Notes under the pieces: model-generated
Databases searched by the model: none
Told to the model about the DNA's origin: nothing
What the model saw: only the letters and a program-made list of their open reading frames with translations
From: Sphingosinicella humi
Lineage (GTDB): Bacteria > Pseudomonadota > Alphaproteobacteria > Sphingomonadales > Sphingomonadaceae
Assembly: GCF_003129465.1 (NCBI RefSeq)
Contig: NZ_QFFF01000002.1
Coordinates: forward strand, 62,001 to 126,000
Direction of reading: 5' to 3'
DNA: 64,000 nt
In this document: positions 8,358-17,709 of the stretch, in pieces
Layout of the letters: each line of letters opens with the position of its first letter
Position numbering within the stretch: position 1 is the stretch's first letter
Translations under genes and position numbers: made by a program

Positions 8358-10448
8358 ATGAAGCGGATATTGATCGCTCTGCTGGCTACAAGCACGCTGT
8401 CGGCCTGCGCCACGACGGGTACCGGGACGACGACGGCGGAAGTCGCCGAGCAGACGGCGACGGTAGCGGAAGGCGCTACCGGCCCGGTGGCGCCCGCCCC
8501 GGCCGACGCGCCGCAACTCGGCAGCTTCGGCTTCGACACGGCCGGCATGGATCGCAGCGTCGATCCGGGCGACAGCTTCTATGATTTCGCCAACGGCACC
8601 TGGGCGAAGACGACGCCGATCCCTGCCGACCGCTCCAACTACGGCATGTTCACCATGCTGGAGGATCTTTCGAACGAGCGCACCCGCGAAATCCTGGAGG
8701 AGCATGCGAAGACGCCCGGCTCCAAGATCGGCGACTTCTATACGAGCTTCATGGACCGCGCGGCCGTCAATGCCGAGGGCTTCCAGCCGCTCGTCCCCGT
8801 GCTCCAGACCATCGACCAGGCGAAGAACCATGCCGAGCTCGCCGCCATCATGGGGCGCCTCAATCGGCTCGGGGTGGGGGCGCCGTTCGCTACCTATGTC
8901 GATTCGGACGACAAAAATCCCGACGCCGCCATTTTCCAATTCTATCAGGGCGGCCTCGGTCTCCCGGATCGCGACTATTATCTGAGCGACGACGCGAACC
9001 TCGCCGGTAAGCGCAAGGCCTATCGCGACTATCTCGTCCAGCTGCTGAAGCTCACCGGCGAAGACAATGCCGAGGCGCGCGCGGACGCGATCATGGCGCT
9101 GGAGACCGACATCGCCGAGGCGCACTGGACCCAGGTCGACAGCCGCGACGCGCAGAAGACCTACAACAAGCTGACGCCCGCCCAGCTCGCCCAGGCCGCG
9201 CCGGAATTTGCGTGGGACGGCTATTTGAAGACGGCGGGCATCGCCGACCAGCCCAGCTTCATCGTCCGCCAGCCCACGGCGATCGGCGGCACCGCCAAGG
9301 TCCTGACCTCGGCGCCGCTGACCGTGCTGAAGGATTATCTCAAGCTGCATACGCTCGACACTTATGCGCCGTACCTGTCGGACCCGTTCGTCGATGCCAA
9401 TTTCGCCTTCCACGGCACCGCCCTCAACGGTACGCCCGAGAACCAGGATTTGTGGAAGCGCGGCGCCAACCTCGTCACCAACGCGATGGGCGAGGAAGTC
9501 GGCAAATATTATGTCGAGCGCTATTTCCCGCCCGAGGCCAAGGCGGCCGCGGACGAGCTGGTCGGCAACGTGCTCGCGGCCATGGACCGGCGCATCCAGA
9601 ACCTCAGCTGGATGGCGCCGGAGACCAAGGCGCGCGCCCGCGCCAAGCTCGCCGCTTTCACGCCCAAGATCGGTTATCCGGAAAAATGGCGGGACTATTC
9701 GGCGCTTGCGGTCGCCCGCGACGACCTGGCCGGCAACGTCATGCGCGCCAACGAGTTCGAACATCAGCGCAACCTCGACAAGCTCGGCAAGCCGATCGAC
9801 CGCGGCGAATGGTTCATGACGCCGATGACCATCAACGCCTATGCGAACTTTACCTGGAACGAGATCGTCTTCCCGGCGGCGATCCTGCAGCCACCCTTCT
9901 TCGACCCGAATGCCGATCCGGCGGTGAACTATGGCGGCATCGGCGCCGTCATCGGCCATGAGGTCAGCCACCATTTCGACGACCAGGGCAGCAAATATAG
10001 CGAGACCGGCGCGCTCGAGGAGTGGTGGACGCCGGCCGACGTCAAGCGCTTCGAGGCGCTGACCCAGGCGCTGGTCGAGCAGTACAACCAGTACGAGCCG
10101 CTGCCGGGCAAGCATGTCAACGGCCAGCTGACCCTCGGTGAGAATATCGGCGACCTCGCCGGCGTCACCATCGCCTACGACGCCTACCTGACGTCGCTCG
10201 GCGGAAAGGAGCCGCCGGTGATCGACGGAATGACCGGGGCCCAACGCTTCTACCTCGGCTGGGCGCAAATCTGGCGGCGCAACTATCGCGAGGACAATCT
10301 TCTCCAACGCCTCATCACCGATCCGCATGCGCCGTCCCGGGAGCGGGCGTCGGTGGTGCGCAACTTCGACGAGTGGTACAAGGCCTACAACGTTTCCCCC
10401 GACGATACGCTCTATTTGTCGCCGGACGCCCGGGTTCGCATCTGGTAG
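8358..10448 (+). CDS. M13 family zinc metallopeptidase (neprilysin-like), lipoprotein
   Basis: The predicted product is a 696-aa secreted endopeptidase of the M13 (neprilysin/PepO) family. From ATG 8358 there is a signal peptide with lipobox LSAC. The family start motif (GDSFYDFANGTW) lies near residue 75. Zinc ligands are in VIGHEVSHHFDDQG (HExxH near residue 534) and in ENIGDLAGV about 60 residues later, where the Glu is the third ligand. NAYANFTWNEIVFPAAILQP is the conserved substrate-cleft segment. The 5' end of the upstream frame overlaps the DUF2062 gene and is not used. Confidence 0.93.
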   Translation: MKRILIALLATSTLSACATTGTGTTTAEVAEQTATVAEGATGPVAPAPADAPQLGSFGFDTAGMDRSVDPGDSFYDFANGTWAKTTPIPADRSNYGMFTMLEDLSNERTREILEEHAKTPGSKIGDFYTSFMDRAAVNAEGFQPLVPVLQTIDQAKNHAELAAIMGRLNRLGVGAPFATYVDSDDKNPDAAIFQFYQGGLGLPDRDYYLSDDANLAGKRKAYRDYLVQLLKLTGEDNAEARADAIMALETDIAEAHWTQVDSRDAQKTYNKLTPAQLAQAAPEFAWDGYLKTAGIADQPSFIVRQPTAIGGTAKVLTSAPLTVLKDYLKLHTLDTYAPYLSDPFVDANFAFHGTALNGTPENQDLWKRGANLVTNAMGEEVGKYYVERYFPPEAKAAADELVGNVLAAMDRRIQNLSWMAPETKARARAKLAAFTPKIGYPEKWRDYSALAVARDDLAGNVMRANEFEHQRNLDKLGKPIDRGEWFMTPMTINAYANFTWNEIVFPAAILQPPFFDPNADPAVNYGGIGAVIGHEVSHHFDDQGSKYSETGALEEWWTPADVKRFEALTQALVEQYNQYEPLPGKHVNGQLTLGENIGDLAGVTIAYDAYLTSLGGKEPPVIDGMTGAQRFYLGWAQIWRRNYREDNLLQRLITDPHAPSRERASVVRNFDEWYKAYNVSPDDTLYLSPDARVRIW

Positions 10449-10486
10449 GCGGCTTCCGCTGTTGACGGCGGGGAGAAGGGCGGCAC

Positions 10487-12907
10487 ATGAGTGACGGCAT
10501 CGCCATGTCGTCGCTCAGCCCCGCCTCTCAAGCCGCCTTCGGCGCCGCCCGGCGCGGCGGCGGCTGGACGCTTGCCCTGGGCTTCGCCGCCGCTCTTGGC
10601 TCCGCCGCCCTGCTGCTGTGGGTGGTGGGCGACAGGCTGTTCGCCGGCGCCTTCCTGGCGGGCGTGGTCGGCATCGGCGCCCTCCTGCTCCTGAGGTCGC
10701 GATTTTCCACGCCCGCGATCATAGGGGAGGCGGCCCCCTGGCTGGACGTCTCGCTGCTCCGCGCCGCGCTCGACAGCTCTGCCGCAGCCGTGGCGATCAC
10801 CGACGAAGCCGGGCTGATGGTGGTGGCGAATGACGGCTATGGCCAGTGGTTCGGTTCCGCCGCGCCTCTCGACCTGCCGCTTCCGGCCGACCCGGAATTT
10901 CTCGGCGTGGCGGCGGCTCAAGCCAGGCGCGAGGGAAGCATCGCCGCCGAGCGCATTCGCATCAACGGCCTGCTGCTGCGCCTCACCGTGGAGCGCGCCG
11001 GTTTTGCCGGAAATTATCTAGTCTGGACCTTTACCCGTTCGGAGGATCTGGACCTGGTGCGCGACGCGCGCCGGCTGATCGCGGGCGAGGCCGGCAACCG
11101 CATCGGCGAGGCGGGGGTGATGGCGGCGCTCGCCGACGGCGACGGCAAGCTCATCACCGCCAACCGCGCCTTCATCGCCCGGGCGGTCGGCCAGAGCGAC
11201 GCGGCGATCGTCGGGACGCCGCTGGTTGGGCTGCTCGCCGCCAGCGAGGACGGCCAGTTCCATTTCGCCCATGAAGGCAAGGGCGCCTCGGCGCTCCGCA
11301 TCGTGCAGATACCTGTGGCGGACGGGCCGGCGCCGCTCACCCTGTTCCTGCTGCTCGACGATCTGCCCGCCGGCGGCCGCCTCAGAGGCGAAGAGAGCGC
11401 CAGTATCAACGCCCTGCTCGATTTCCTGCCGCTGGGGCTTGCGCTGATCAATGTCGACGGCCGCTTCGTCTATTTGAACAAGGCTTTCCGCAAAGCCGCC
11501 GGCCTCAGCCAGGACACTCGCCCTCTCTATCCCGGCGATCTCGTCGTCGACGAGGACAAGGCTCCGGTGTCCGACGCCGTTCGGCGCTTCGCCCGCGGCC
11601 CCGCCACGTCCAGCGACATGGCCGTGCGCCTCAAATCCCAGCCCGACGAGCCGGTGGCCCTGACCCTCGCCGGTGCTCGCGGTCTGGGCGATGCCGCCGT
11701 CATCCTCTCGCTCAAGGACAATAGCGAGGCGGACCGCCTGAAACGCCAGGTCGCGCAGGCGACGAAGATGCAGGCGGTCGGCCAGCTCGCGGGCGGCGTC
11801 GCCCATGATTTCAACAATATCCTGACCGCGATCCTCGGCTATTGCGACCTGATGCTGATGCGCCATGCGCCCGGCGACAGCGATTATGACGACATCCAGC
11901 AGATCCGCAGCAACTCGAACCGCGCCGCCAGTCTCACCCGCCAACTCCTCGCCTTCTCGCGCCAGCAGACGCTGCGCCCGCAGGTCCTCCAACTGCCCGA
12001 CGTCATCTCCGAGGTTTCGAACCTGCTGAAGCGCCTGCTCGGCGAGACGGTGAAGCTGCAGGTGAAGCACGGCCGCAACCTCGGCGCCGTACGCGCCGAT
12101 CCCGGCCAGCTGGAGCAGGTCATCGTCAACCTCGCCGTCAACGCCCGCGACGCCATGCTCACCAAGGATCCGATGGGCGGCGGCACCTTGACGCTCCAGA
12201 CCTTTTCGGTCTCGTCGGACGAGGCGCGCAAGCTCGGCGGAGACATCCTTCCGCCGGCCGAATATACCGGCCTTCGCGTGTCCGACACCGGCACCGGCAT
12301 TCCGCAGAACCTGCTCAGCAAGATTTTCGAGCCCTTCTTTACCACCAAGGAAGTCGGCAAGGGGACCGGCCTCGGCCTCTCCACCGTCTACGGCATCGTC
12401 AAGCAGTCGGGCGGCTTCATCTTCGCCGAATCGGAGGAGGGGGAGGGGACGAGCTTCTCCATCTACTTCCCCGTCCACCGCGCCGAGGTGAAGAAGCGCC
12501 CGGCGCGCGACAAGGCAGCCGACGTTAGGGGCGAGCTTTGGGGCACGGGCACCATCCTCCTCGTCGAGGACGAGGCGATGGTGCGGGCGGTGGCGGAGCG
12601 CGCGCTCACCCGCCACGGCTACAAGGTTCTCACCGCGGAAAATGGCGAGGCCGCGCTCGAGATCCTGGCGCGGGAGGGGAAGGTGGACCTCATGATCTCG
12701 GACGTGGTCATGCCGACCATGGACGGGCCGACGACCGTGCGCGAGGCGCGCAAAACCCATCCGGACCTGCCCATCCTCTTCATCTCCGGCTATGCTGAGG
12801 AGCAGCTTCGAAAGTCGATCGACCTCGAACGCGTCTCCTTCCTCGCCAAGCCTTTCTCCGTGCAGACCCTCGCCGAAGCGGCGCGCGACACTCTGCTGTC
12901 GAAATAA
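10487..12907 (+). CDS. cckA: Hybrid sensor histidine kinase CckA
   Basis: CckA is the membrane hybrid kinase that feeds phosphate to ChpT and then CtrA, and works as a phosphatase under cyclic-di-GMP. In order, the 806-aa protein has two transmembrane helices (about residues 24-66), PAS-like sensor segments (about 85-420), a HisKA domain with the H-box VGQLAGGVAHDFNNILTAI (phospho-His near 438), an HATPase with DTGTGIP and GKGTGLGLSTVYGIVKQSGG, and a C-terminal receiver (ILLVEDEAMVRAVAE, phospho-Asp near 739 in ISDVVMPTMDG, and a conserved Lys in FLAKPFS). The H-box and the fused receiver are the CckA pattern. A separate receiver gene follows. Confidence 0.93.
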   Translation: MSDGIAMSSLSPASQAAFGAARRGGGWTLALGFAAALGSAALLLWVVGDRLFAGAFLAGVVGIGALLLLRSRFSTPAIIGEAAPWLDVSLLRAALDSSAAAVAITDEAGLMVVANDGYGQWFGSAAPLDLPLPADPEFLGVAAAQARREGSIAAERIRINGLLLRLTVERAGFAGNYLVWTFTRSEDLDLVRDARRLIAGEAGNRIGEAGVMAALADGDGKLITANRAFIARAVGQSDAAIVGTPLVGLLAASEDGQFHFAHEGKGASALRIVQIPVADGPAPLTLFLLLDDLPAGGRLRGEESASINALLDFLPLGLALINVDGRFVYLNKAFRKAAGLSQDTRPLYPGDLVVDEDKAPVSDAVRRFARGPATSSDMAVRLKSQPDEPVALTLAGARGLGDAAVILSLKDNSEADRLKRQVAQATKMQAVGQLAGGVAHDFNNILTAILGYCDLMLMRHAPGDSDYDDIQQIRSNSNRAASLTRQLLAFSRQQTLRPQVLQLPDVISEVSNLLKRLLGETVKLQVKHGRNLGAVRADPGQLEQVIVNLAVNARDAMLTKDPMGGGTLTLQTFSVSSDEARKLGGDILPPAEYTGLRVSDTGTGIPQNLLSKIFEPFFTTKEVGKGTGLGLSTVYGIVKQSGGFIFAESEEGEGTSFSIYFPVHRAEVKKRPARDKAADVRGELWGTGTILLVEDEAMVRAVAERALTRHGYKVLTAENGEAALEILAREGKVDLMISDVVMPTMDGPTTVREARKTHPDLPILFISGYAEEQLRKSIDLERVSFLAKPFSVQTLAEAARDTLLSK

Positions 12908-12945
12908 TCTTTGGATTTGAAGCGATAGCGCGCTAATCCACAGCT

Positions 12946-13305
12946 GTGAGTGAAAGCCGTTCCATTCTCGTCATCGAGGACGAGCCTCTGATTGCGATGA
13001 TGCTCGAGGACTTCCTCGATACGCTCGGCCACAAGGTGATCGACACGGTGGAAACCGTCGACGCCGCGCTGGAGCGGATCGATCGCGGCGGCTTCGACGT
13101 CGCCATCGTCGACATCCATCTAAAGGATGGGGAGAAGGTCTGGCCGGTAGCCGACCGGCTCGCAGCCGTCGGCTGTCCGTTCATTCTGGCGACGGGCGGC
13201 CATGTCGAACCGCCGCCGGCTGAATATGCGTCCGTGCCGGTGCTCGCCAAGCCCTACACGATCGACGCGATACCTCCCGCGCTCACGGCCGCCTGCGGGG
13301 GATAG
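12946..13305 (+). CDS. Single-domain response regulator
   Basis: This is a 119-aa stand-alone receiver with a GTG start and no output domain. It has acidic-pocket residues E11 and D12 (VIEDEPLIAMML), the phosphoacceptor D56 in AIVDIHLKDG, and the conserved Lys in VLAKPYT. It lies 38 bp downstream of cckA, so it may be co-transcribed, but nothing in the sequence shows that CckA is its partner. Similar short receivers in alphaproteobacteria often act in stress signalling or as phosphate sinks. Confidence 0.85.
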   Translation: MSESRSILVIEDEPLIAMMLEDFLDTLGHKVIDTVETVDAALERIDRGGFDVAIVDIHLKDGEKVWPVADRLAAVGCPFILATGGHVEPPPAEYASVPVLAKPYTIDAIPPALTAACGG

Positions 13306-13351
13306 GCTCTCCCTGTTTCGACGGCGGCCCGTCCTGCCGTAGAAGCGCTCC

Positions 13352-14170
13352 ATGTGGTTCGTGAAGCTGCTCGCTGTCGGCGCCGTCGCCTATCTGCTGA
13401 TCCTCGCGGCGGCCTTCTTCTTCCAGACGTCGCTGCTTTTCCCTGTTCACCTCGCCGGGCCGTCGGGACCTCTGCCGTCCGGCGCCGAGCGCATCGGCGT
13501 CGAAATGGCCGATGGCGAGACGATCCACGGCGTCCACATTCCGCCGCGCCAGCGCTCCGGCGAGAGCAGGGCGCTCATCCTGGGATTCGGGGGCAATGCC
13601 TGGAATGCCGATCATGTCGCGGCCTATCTGAACGCTCTTTATCCCGACGCCGATGTGGTCGCCTTCCACTATCGCGGCTATGGCCCGAGCGGCGGCCGAC
13701 CGAGTGCCGAGGCGCTGCTCTCGGATGCGCCGGGGCTCTACGATTTCGTGGTCGGACGGCTCGATCCGGACCGAATCGTCGCCATCGGCTTCAGCATAGG
13801 CGGAGGCGTCGCCGCGCATCTCGCCAGCCGCCGCCCTCTCGACGGGCTGATCCTGGTCACGCCCTTCGATTCGCTCGCGGCGGTGGCGCGCGAGCATTAT
13901 GCATGGCTGCCGATCGGTCTGCTGCTCCGCCACCATATGGCGCCGGCCAAAGATCTCCGCCAGGCCGCGACGCCCGTCGCGCTGATCGCGGGGGCCCGGG
14001 ACAGGATCATCTCGCCAGCGCGGACGGCCGCTCTCCGCGATGCCGTCCCCAGTCTCATGCTGGATCGCACCATCGCCAGCGCCGGCCACAACGACATCTA
14101 CGACCGGCCGGAATTTCAGCAGGCCATGGTGGAAGCGATGCGCGGTTTCGAGGCGGCGAAAGGTCGTTGA
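13352..14170 (+). CDS. Membrane-anchored alpha/beta hydrolase
   Basis: The 272-aa protein has one N-terminal hydrophobic segment (residues 4-26, LLAVGAVAYLLILAAAFFFQ) and then an alpha/beta-hydrolase fold. The nucleophile elbow GFSIGGG places the catalytic Ser at residue 148. The oxyanion segment is LGFGGNAWN, and a late NAGHND-like SAGHNDIYDR provides the His; the acid is probably in AGARDRII. The layout resembles the ABHD13/ABHD17-like (BEM46) group. The substrate is unknown. It ends 89 bp before recA, within 1 bp of the recA operator. Confidence 0.82.
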   Translation: MWFVKLLAVGAVAYLLILAAAFFFQTSLLFPVHLAGPSGPLPSGAERIGVEMADGETIHGVHIPPRQRSGESRALILGFGGNAWNADHVAAYLNALYPDADVVAFHYRGYGPSGGRPSAEALLSDAPGLYDFVVGRLDPDRIVAIGFSIGGGVAAHLASRRPLDGLILVTPFDSLAAVAREHYAWLPIGLLLRHHMAPAKDLRQAATPVALIAGARDRIISPARTAALRDAVPSLMLDRTIASAGHNDIYDRPEFQQAMVEAMRGFEAAKGR

Positions 14171-14171
14171 T

Positions 14172-14207
14172 GTTTCCTACTTGTTCTCACGGAACAAAGC
14201 ATATACA
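14172..14207 (+). promoter_or_regulatory. recA promoter with SOS (LexA-type) operator
   Basis: GTTTCCTACTTGTTC at 14172-14186 is one base off the alphaproteobacterial LexA box GTTC-N7-GTTC. It overlaps a 6-bp-arm inverted repeat, TTGTTC (14181-14186), spacer TCACG, GAACAA (14192-14197). TTGTTC could be a -35 with TATACA (14202-14207) as -10, although the 15-nt spacing is short. The position upstream of recA and the likeness to the box at 33515-33529 support an SOS operator. LexA itself is not in the window. Confidence 0.7.
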
Positions 14208-14259
14208 CCCTCTCGGAAGCGTTGAACGAGCGGCGCGGACATCCTAGGGGACACAGGCC

Positions 14260-15330
14260 ATGGTGGCATCGTTGAAAGTCGTATCCGACAGGAATTCCGA
14301 TAATATGGACAAGCAGAAAGCCCTCGATGCCGCGCTGGCACAGATCGACCGTGCGTTCGGCAAGGGGTCGGCGATGCGCCTCGGCTCGCGCGAGGCGGTT
14401 CAGATCGAAACTATTTCGACCGGTTCGCTGGGCCTGGATATCGCCTTGGGCGTCGGCGGCCTGCCGCGCGGCCGCGTCGTCGAGATTTACGGGCCGGAGA
14501 GCTCGGGCAAGACCACGCTCGCGCTGCACACCGTGGCCGAAGCTCAAAAGCTTGGCGGCACCGCGGCCTTCGTCGACGCCGAGCATGCGCTCGATCCGGT
14601 CTACGCCAAGAAGCTGGGCGTGGATGTCGACAATCTCATCGTCTCCCAACCCGACACCGGGGAGCAGGCGCTGGAGATCGTCGATACGCTGGTGCGCTCC
14701 AACGCGATCGATGTCCTCATCGTCGACTCGGTCGCAGCCCTGGTCCCGCGCGCCGAGATCGAAGGCGAGATGGGCGACAGCCATGTCGGCCTCCAGGCGC
14801 GGCTGATGAGCCAGTCGCTGAGGAAGCTCACCGGCTCCATCTCCAAGTCCAAATGCCTGGTCATCTTCATCAACCAGCTGCGCATGAAGATCGGCGTGAT
14901 GTACGGCAATCCCGAGACCACGACCGGCGGCAATGCCCTCAAATTCTACGCGTCGGTGCGCCTCGACATCCGCCGCACCGGCCAGATCAAGGATCGCGAC
15001 GAGATCGTCGGCAACACCACACGGGTGAAGGTGGTCAAGAACAAGGTCGCGCCGCCGTTCAAGCAGGTCGAGTTCGACATCATGTATGGCGAGGGCGTGT
15101 CCAAGCTCGGCGAGATCCTCGACCTCGGCGTCAAGGCCGGCATCGTCGAGAAGTCCGGCGCCTGGTTCAGCTACGATTCGATCCGCATCGGCCAGGGCCG
15201 CGAGAACGCCAAAAACTATCTCAAGGAAAATCCGGAGATCGCCGCCCGCATCGAAGCCGCCGTTCGCGGCAAGACCGAAGAGGTCGCCGAGGTCATGATG
15301 ACGGGTCCCGGCGCGGACGACGATCTCTAA
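14260..15330 (+). CDS. recA: Recombinase RecA
   Basis: RecA forms filaments on single-stranded DNA, drives strand exchange and triggers LexA autocleavage. The 356-aa protein has the Walker A motif GPESSGKTT, the [21 protein letters not shown] segment (Walker B and L1), and L2 with [20 protein letters not shown]. The C terminus is acidic. ATG 14260 gives a short extra N-terminal extension ([15 protein letters not shown]); an internal ATG at 14305 before [10 protein letters not shown] is the other possible start. It is monocistronic, with its own operator upstream and a palindromic repeat downstream. Confidence 0.97.
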   Translation: MVASLKVVSDRNSDNMDKQKALDAALAQIDRAFGKGSAMRLGSREAVQIETISTGSLGLDIALGVGGLPRGRVVEIYGPESSGKTTLALHTVAEAQKLGGTAAFVDAEHALDPVYAKKLGVDVDNLIVSQPDTGEQALEIVDTLVRSNAIDVLIVDSVAALVPRAEIEGEMGDSHVGLQARLMSQSLRKLTGSISKSKCLVIFINQLRMKIGVMYGNPETTTGGNALKFYASVRLDIRRTGQIKDRDEIVGNTTRVKVVKNKVAPPFKQVEFDIMYGEGVSKLGEILDLGVKAGIVEKSGAWFSYDSIRIGQGRENAKNYLKENPEIAARIEAAVRGKTEEVAEVMMTGPGADDDL

Positions 15331-15355
15331 AGAGGGATCGTCCGACTCGCCATCC

Positions 15356-15458
15356 CGTCATTGCGAGCGGAGCGAAGCAATCCAGTTAAGCGCCGACGCA
15401 GGCAGATAAGCGCCGGCGGGGTCTGGATTGCTTCGTCGCTTCGCTTCTCGCAATGACG
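15356..15458. repeat. Palindromic intergenic repeat, family B (CGTCATTGCGAGCGGAGCG type)
   Basis: The arms are CGTCATTGCGAGCGGAGCGA (continuing AGCAATCCAG) and the complementary CTGGATTGCTTCGTCGCTTC (continuing to CAATGACG), separated by about 37 bp. The element sits between the converging 3' ends of recA and the MFS gene. Further copies lie at 19754-19835 and 52463-52531. In this position it could serve as a bidirectional terminator, although there is no U-tract. Confidence 0.88.
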
Positions 15459-15490
15459 CCTATTCGGCGATCATTCGGGGACGCCGGCAA

Positions 15491-16744
15491 TCATTCGGGA
15501 AGATCGATGATGCTGCCGGGCATCGTCTCTTCGGGCCGATTGGTCCACAGCGCGATGCCGAGCGCCGCTAGCCCGCACAAGGTGAAGCCGAGCAGGAACG
15601 GGACCGTGGTTCCGTTGAAGCTCTGGCCGATGGCGAGACCGACCAGCGATCCGCCGACCGTCGTGATCATGCCCTGCACGGACGAGGCGGTGCCGGCGAT
15701 ATGGCCCAGCGGCTCCATCGCAACGGCGCCGAGATTGGCCGAAATGAGGCCGAACGAGGCCATGGTCAGCGATTGGAGCAGGACGAAGGCGAGCAGCGTC
15801 TCGCCGTGGAAAGCGACGATCGCGAGGTGGAGCGCGGCGAAAGACGTGAAGACGCCGAGCGCCCAGAGCATGATCCGCCTGGAACCGATCCGTTCGACGA
15901 TGCGCGAGTTGAGCCAGGAACTGAGCGCCATCGGCCCGGCGATGCCGGCGAAGACCCAAGCCATCAGATCGGCCCGACCGAACACGTCGAAGACGATCTG
16001 CTGGATCGAATTGATGAAGCCGAACAGCCCGCCCATCACCAGCGTCAGCGCGATGGTGTTGCCGATCGACAGCCGGTGGCTGAGGGTCGTTCCGATCGCA
16101 TCGCCGATATGGCGGATGGACAAGGGGCGCCGGTTTTCGGGCATATGGGTTTCGGGCAAACGAATCAGCGCCCAGGCGAGCACGGTCGCGCAATAGACGC
16201 CGAGGCCGATGAAGATGAAGCGCCAACTGGCCACCGCCAGCACCGCCTGCCCGAAGGCCGGCGCCAGCACCGGCACGATCATGAAGACGATGAACACCAG
16301 GCTCATCAGCCGCGCCATTTGCGAGCCGCTATAGCGGTCGCGCACGATCGACACGACCAGGACGCGCGTCGCCGCCGCCGACACGCCCTGGACGAAGCGG
16401 GCGCCGAGCAGCATCTCGAAGCTGGTGGCGAGGCCGGACGCGATAGCAAAGAGGCCATAGAAGAGCAGGCTGACGGTGAGGATCGTCTTGCGGCCCAATC
16501 GGTCGGAGATCGGCCCGTAAAGCAGCTGCGCCCCGCCAAAGCCAACGAGATAGGCGGTGATGACCAGCTGCCGGCGATTGTCCTCCGAGACGTTGAGCGC
16601 CTCGCCGATGGCGGGGAGGGCCGGCAGCATCGAATCGATGGCCAGCGCATTCACCGCCATCAACGCCGCCATCATCGCCACGAATTCGCCCAGGCGGGGG
16701 CCGTGCCGGTCGGTCTCATGTGCAGCAGCGGCGCGCTCGGTCAT
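15491..16744 (-). CDS. MFS transporter, Bcr/CflA drug-efflux type
   Basis: This is a 417-aa inner-membrane proton-driven exporter of the DHA1 group. Twelve hydrophobic helices can be traced, starting with LGEFVAMMAALMAVNALAIDSMLPALPAIG, the Bcr/CflA-type first helix (segment at residues 16-45). Motif A is GPISDRLGRKTIL after TM2, and RFVQGVSAAATRVLVVSIVRD marks TM4. ATG 16744 is chosen because the hydrophobic family start follows within 20 residues and AGAGATCATA precedes it; the frame runs open far upstream. The substrate cannot be inferred. It diverges from the arginase-family gene. Confidence 0.88.
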   Translation of the reverse strand: MTERAAAAHETDRHGPRLGEFVAMMAALMAVNALAIDSMLPALPAIGEALNVSEDNRRQLVITAYLVGFGGAQLLYGPISDRLGRKTILTVSLLFYGLFAIASGLATSFEMLLGARFVQGVSAAATRVLVVSIVRDRYSGSQMARLMSLVFIVFMIVPVLAPAFGQAVLAVASWRFIFIGLGVYCATVLAWALIRLPETHMPENRRPLSIRHIGDAIGTTLSHRLSIGNTIALTLVMGGLFGFINSIQQIVFDVFGRADLMAWVFAGIAGPMALSSWLNSRIVERIGSRRIMLWALGVFTSFAALHLAIVAFHGETLLAFVLLQSLTMASFGLISANLGAVAMEPLGHIAGTASSVQGMITTVGGSLVGLAIGQSFNGTTVPFLLGFTLCGLAALGIALWTNRPEETMPGSIIDLPE

Positions 16745-16863
16745 TATGATCTCTTTCGTTGGCCGCGCCCCGCGGCGGCGTCGCCGGGGCCAGATGCGCC
16801 CGGGCCACCCCGGTTTCAACCCCGGCCAAAAGCTGCGATAGGCCCGTGACGAGGAAAGTCCCG

Positions 16864-17709
16864 ATGATCGCAGACCCACTCCCAGAGCCATCGCGCTCCC
16901 AACCGCCGTTGATCCGGCTGATCGGTCTTCCGACCGACAGTCATTCGAGCTTCCTTCGCGGCGCAGCAGCGGCGCCGCCGCTGATCCGCGAGGCGCTTCG
17001 CTCCGATCATTCCAACCTGGCGGCCGAATCGGGTGCCGAGATCGGCGTCGATGTCCTCCTCGACGACGCCGGCGACCTGCCGCTTGCCGAGGAGCCGGCA
17101 GACGACGACCGCATCCGCGCCGCCGTGACGGACGCCCTCGCCGCCGGGGCGGTCCCGCTCGCACTCGGCGGCGATCATTCCGTCTCCTTTCCCGTCGTCG
17201 AAGCGGTGGCCGCCGCGCACGGGCCGGTCGACATCCTCCATTTCGACGCCCATCCCGATCTCTACGACGATTTCGAGGGCGACCCGCGCTCCCATGCCTC
17301 GCCCTTCGCCCGCATCATGGAAGGCGGCCATGCCCGGCGCCTGGTGCAGGTCGGCATCCGTACCCTCAACCGTCATTGCCGCGAGCAGGCCGAGCGATTC
17401 GGCGTCGAGATCGTGCCGATGCGCGGCTTTTCGCCGGAGCGGGTGCCCGTGCTCTCCGGTCCCGTCTATGTCAGCATCGATCTCGACGGCTTCGATCCGT
17501 CGATCGCGCCGGGCGTGTCGCATCACGAGCCGGGCGGGCTCACCGTCCGCGAGGTCCTGGCCGTGCTCGACCGCATCGAGGGCCCTCTCGTCGGCGCGGA
17601 CATCGTCGAATATAATCCCGGTCGCGACGTGAACGGCGTCACTGCGGTGTTGGCCGCGAAGCTCGTCAAGGAAATCGCCGCGCTCGCCCTAAGGACCCGC
17701 TTGCCATGA
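16864..17709 (+). CDS. Arginase/agmatinase/formiminoglutamase family hydrolase
   Basis: The 281-aa ureohydrolase-fold enzyme has its binuclear manganese ligands in GGDHSVSF (His), FDAHPDLYDD (Asp-x-His-x-Asp) and SIDLDGFDPS (Asp-x-Asp), in the normal order. Ureohydrolases release urea from arginine, agmatine or related guanidines. The specificity loop is not diagnostic by eye, so the substrate stays open. The start at ATG 16864 follows GAGGAAAGTCCCG. It overlaps the GST gene by 4 bp (ATGA), so the two form an operon. Confidence 0.85.
   Translation: MIADPLPEPSRSQPPLIRLIGLPTDSHSSFLRGAAAAPPLIREALRSDHSNLAAESGAEIGVDVLLDDAGDLPLAEEPADDDRIRAAVTDALAAGAVPLALGGDHSVSFPVVEAVAAAHGPVDILHFDAHPDLYDDFEGDPRSHASPFARIMEGGHARRLVQVGIRTLNRHCREQAERFGVEIVPMRGFSPERVPVLSGPVYVSIDLDGFDPSIAPGVSHHEPGGLTVREVLAVLDRIEGPLVGADIVEYNPGRDVNGVTAVLAAKLVKEIAALALRTRLP

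Noticed and set aside
8247-10328. 693-codon minus-strand frame opposite the M13 peptidase
   Set aside because: The + strand gene has a signal peptide and all zinc ligands; the antisense frame has no family pattern.
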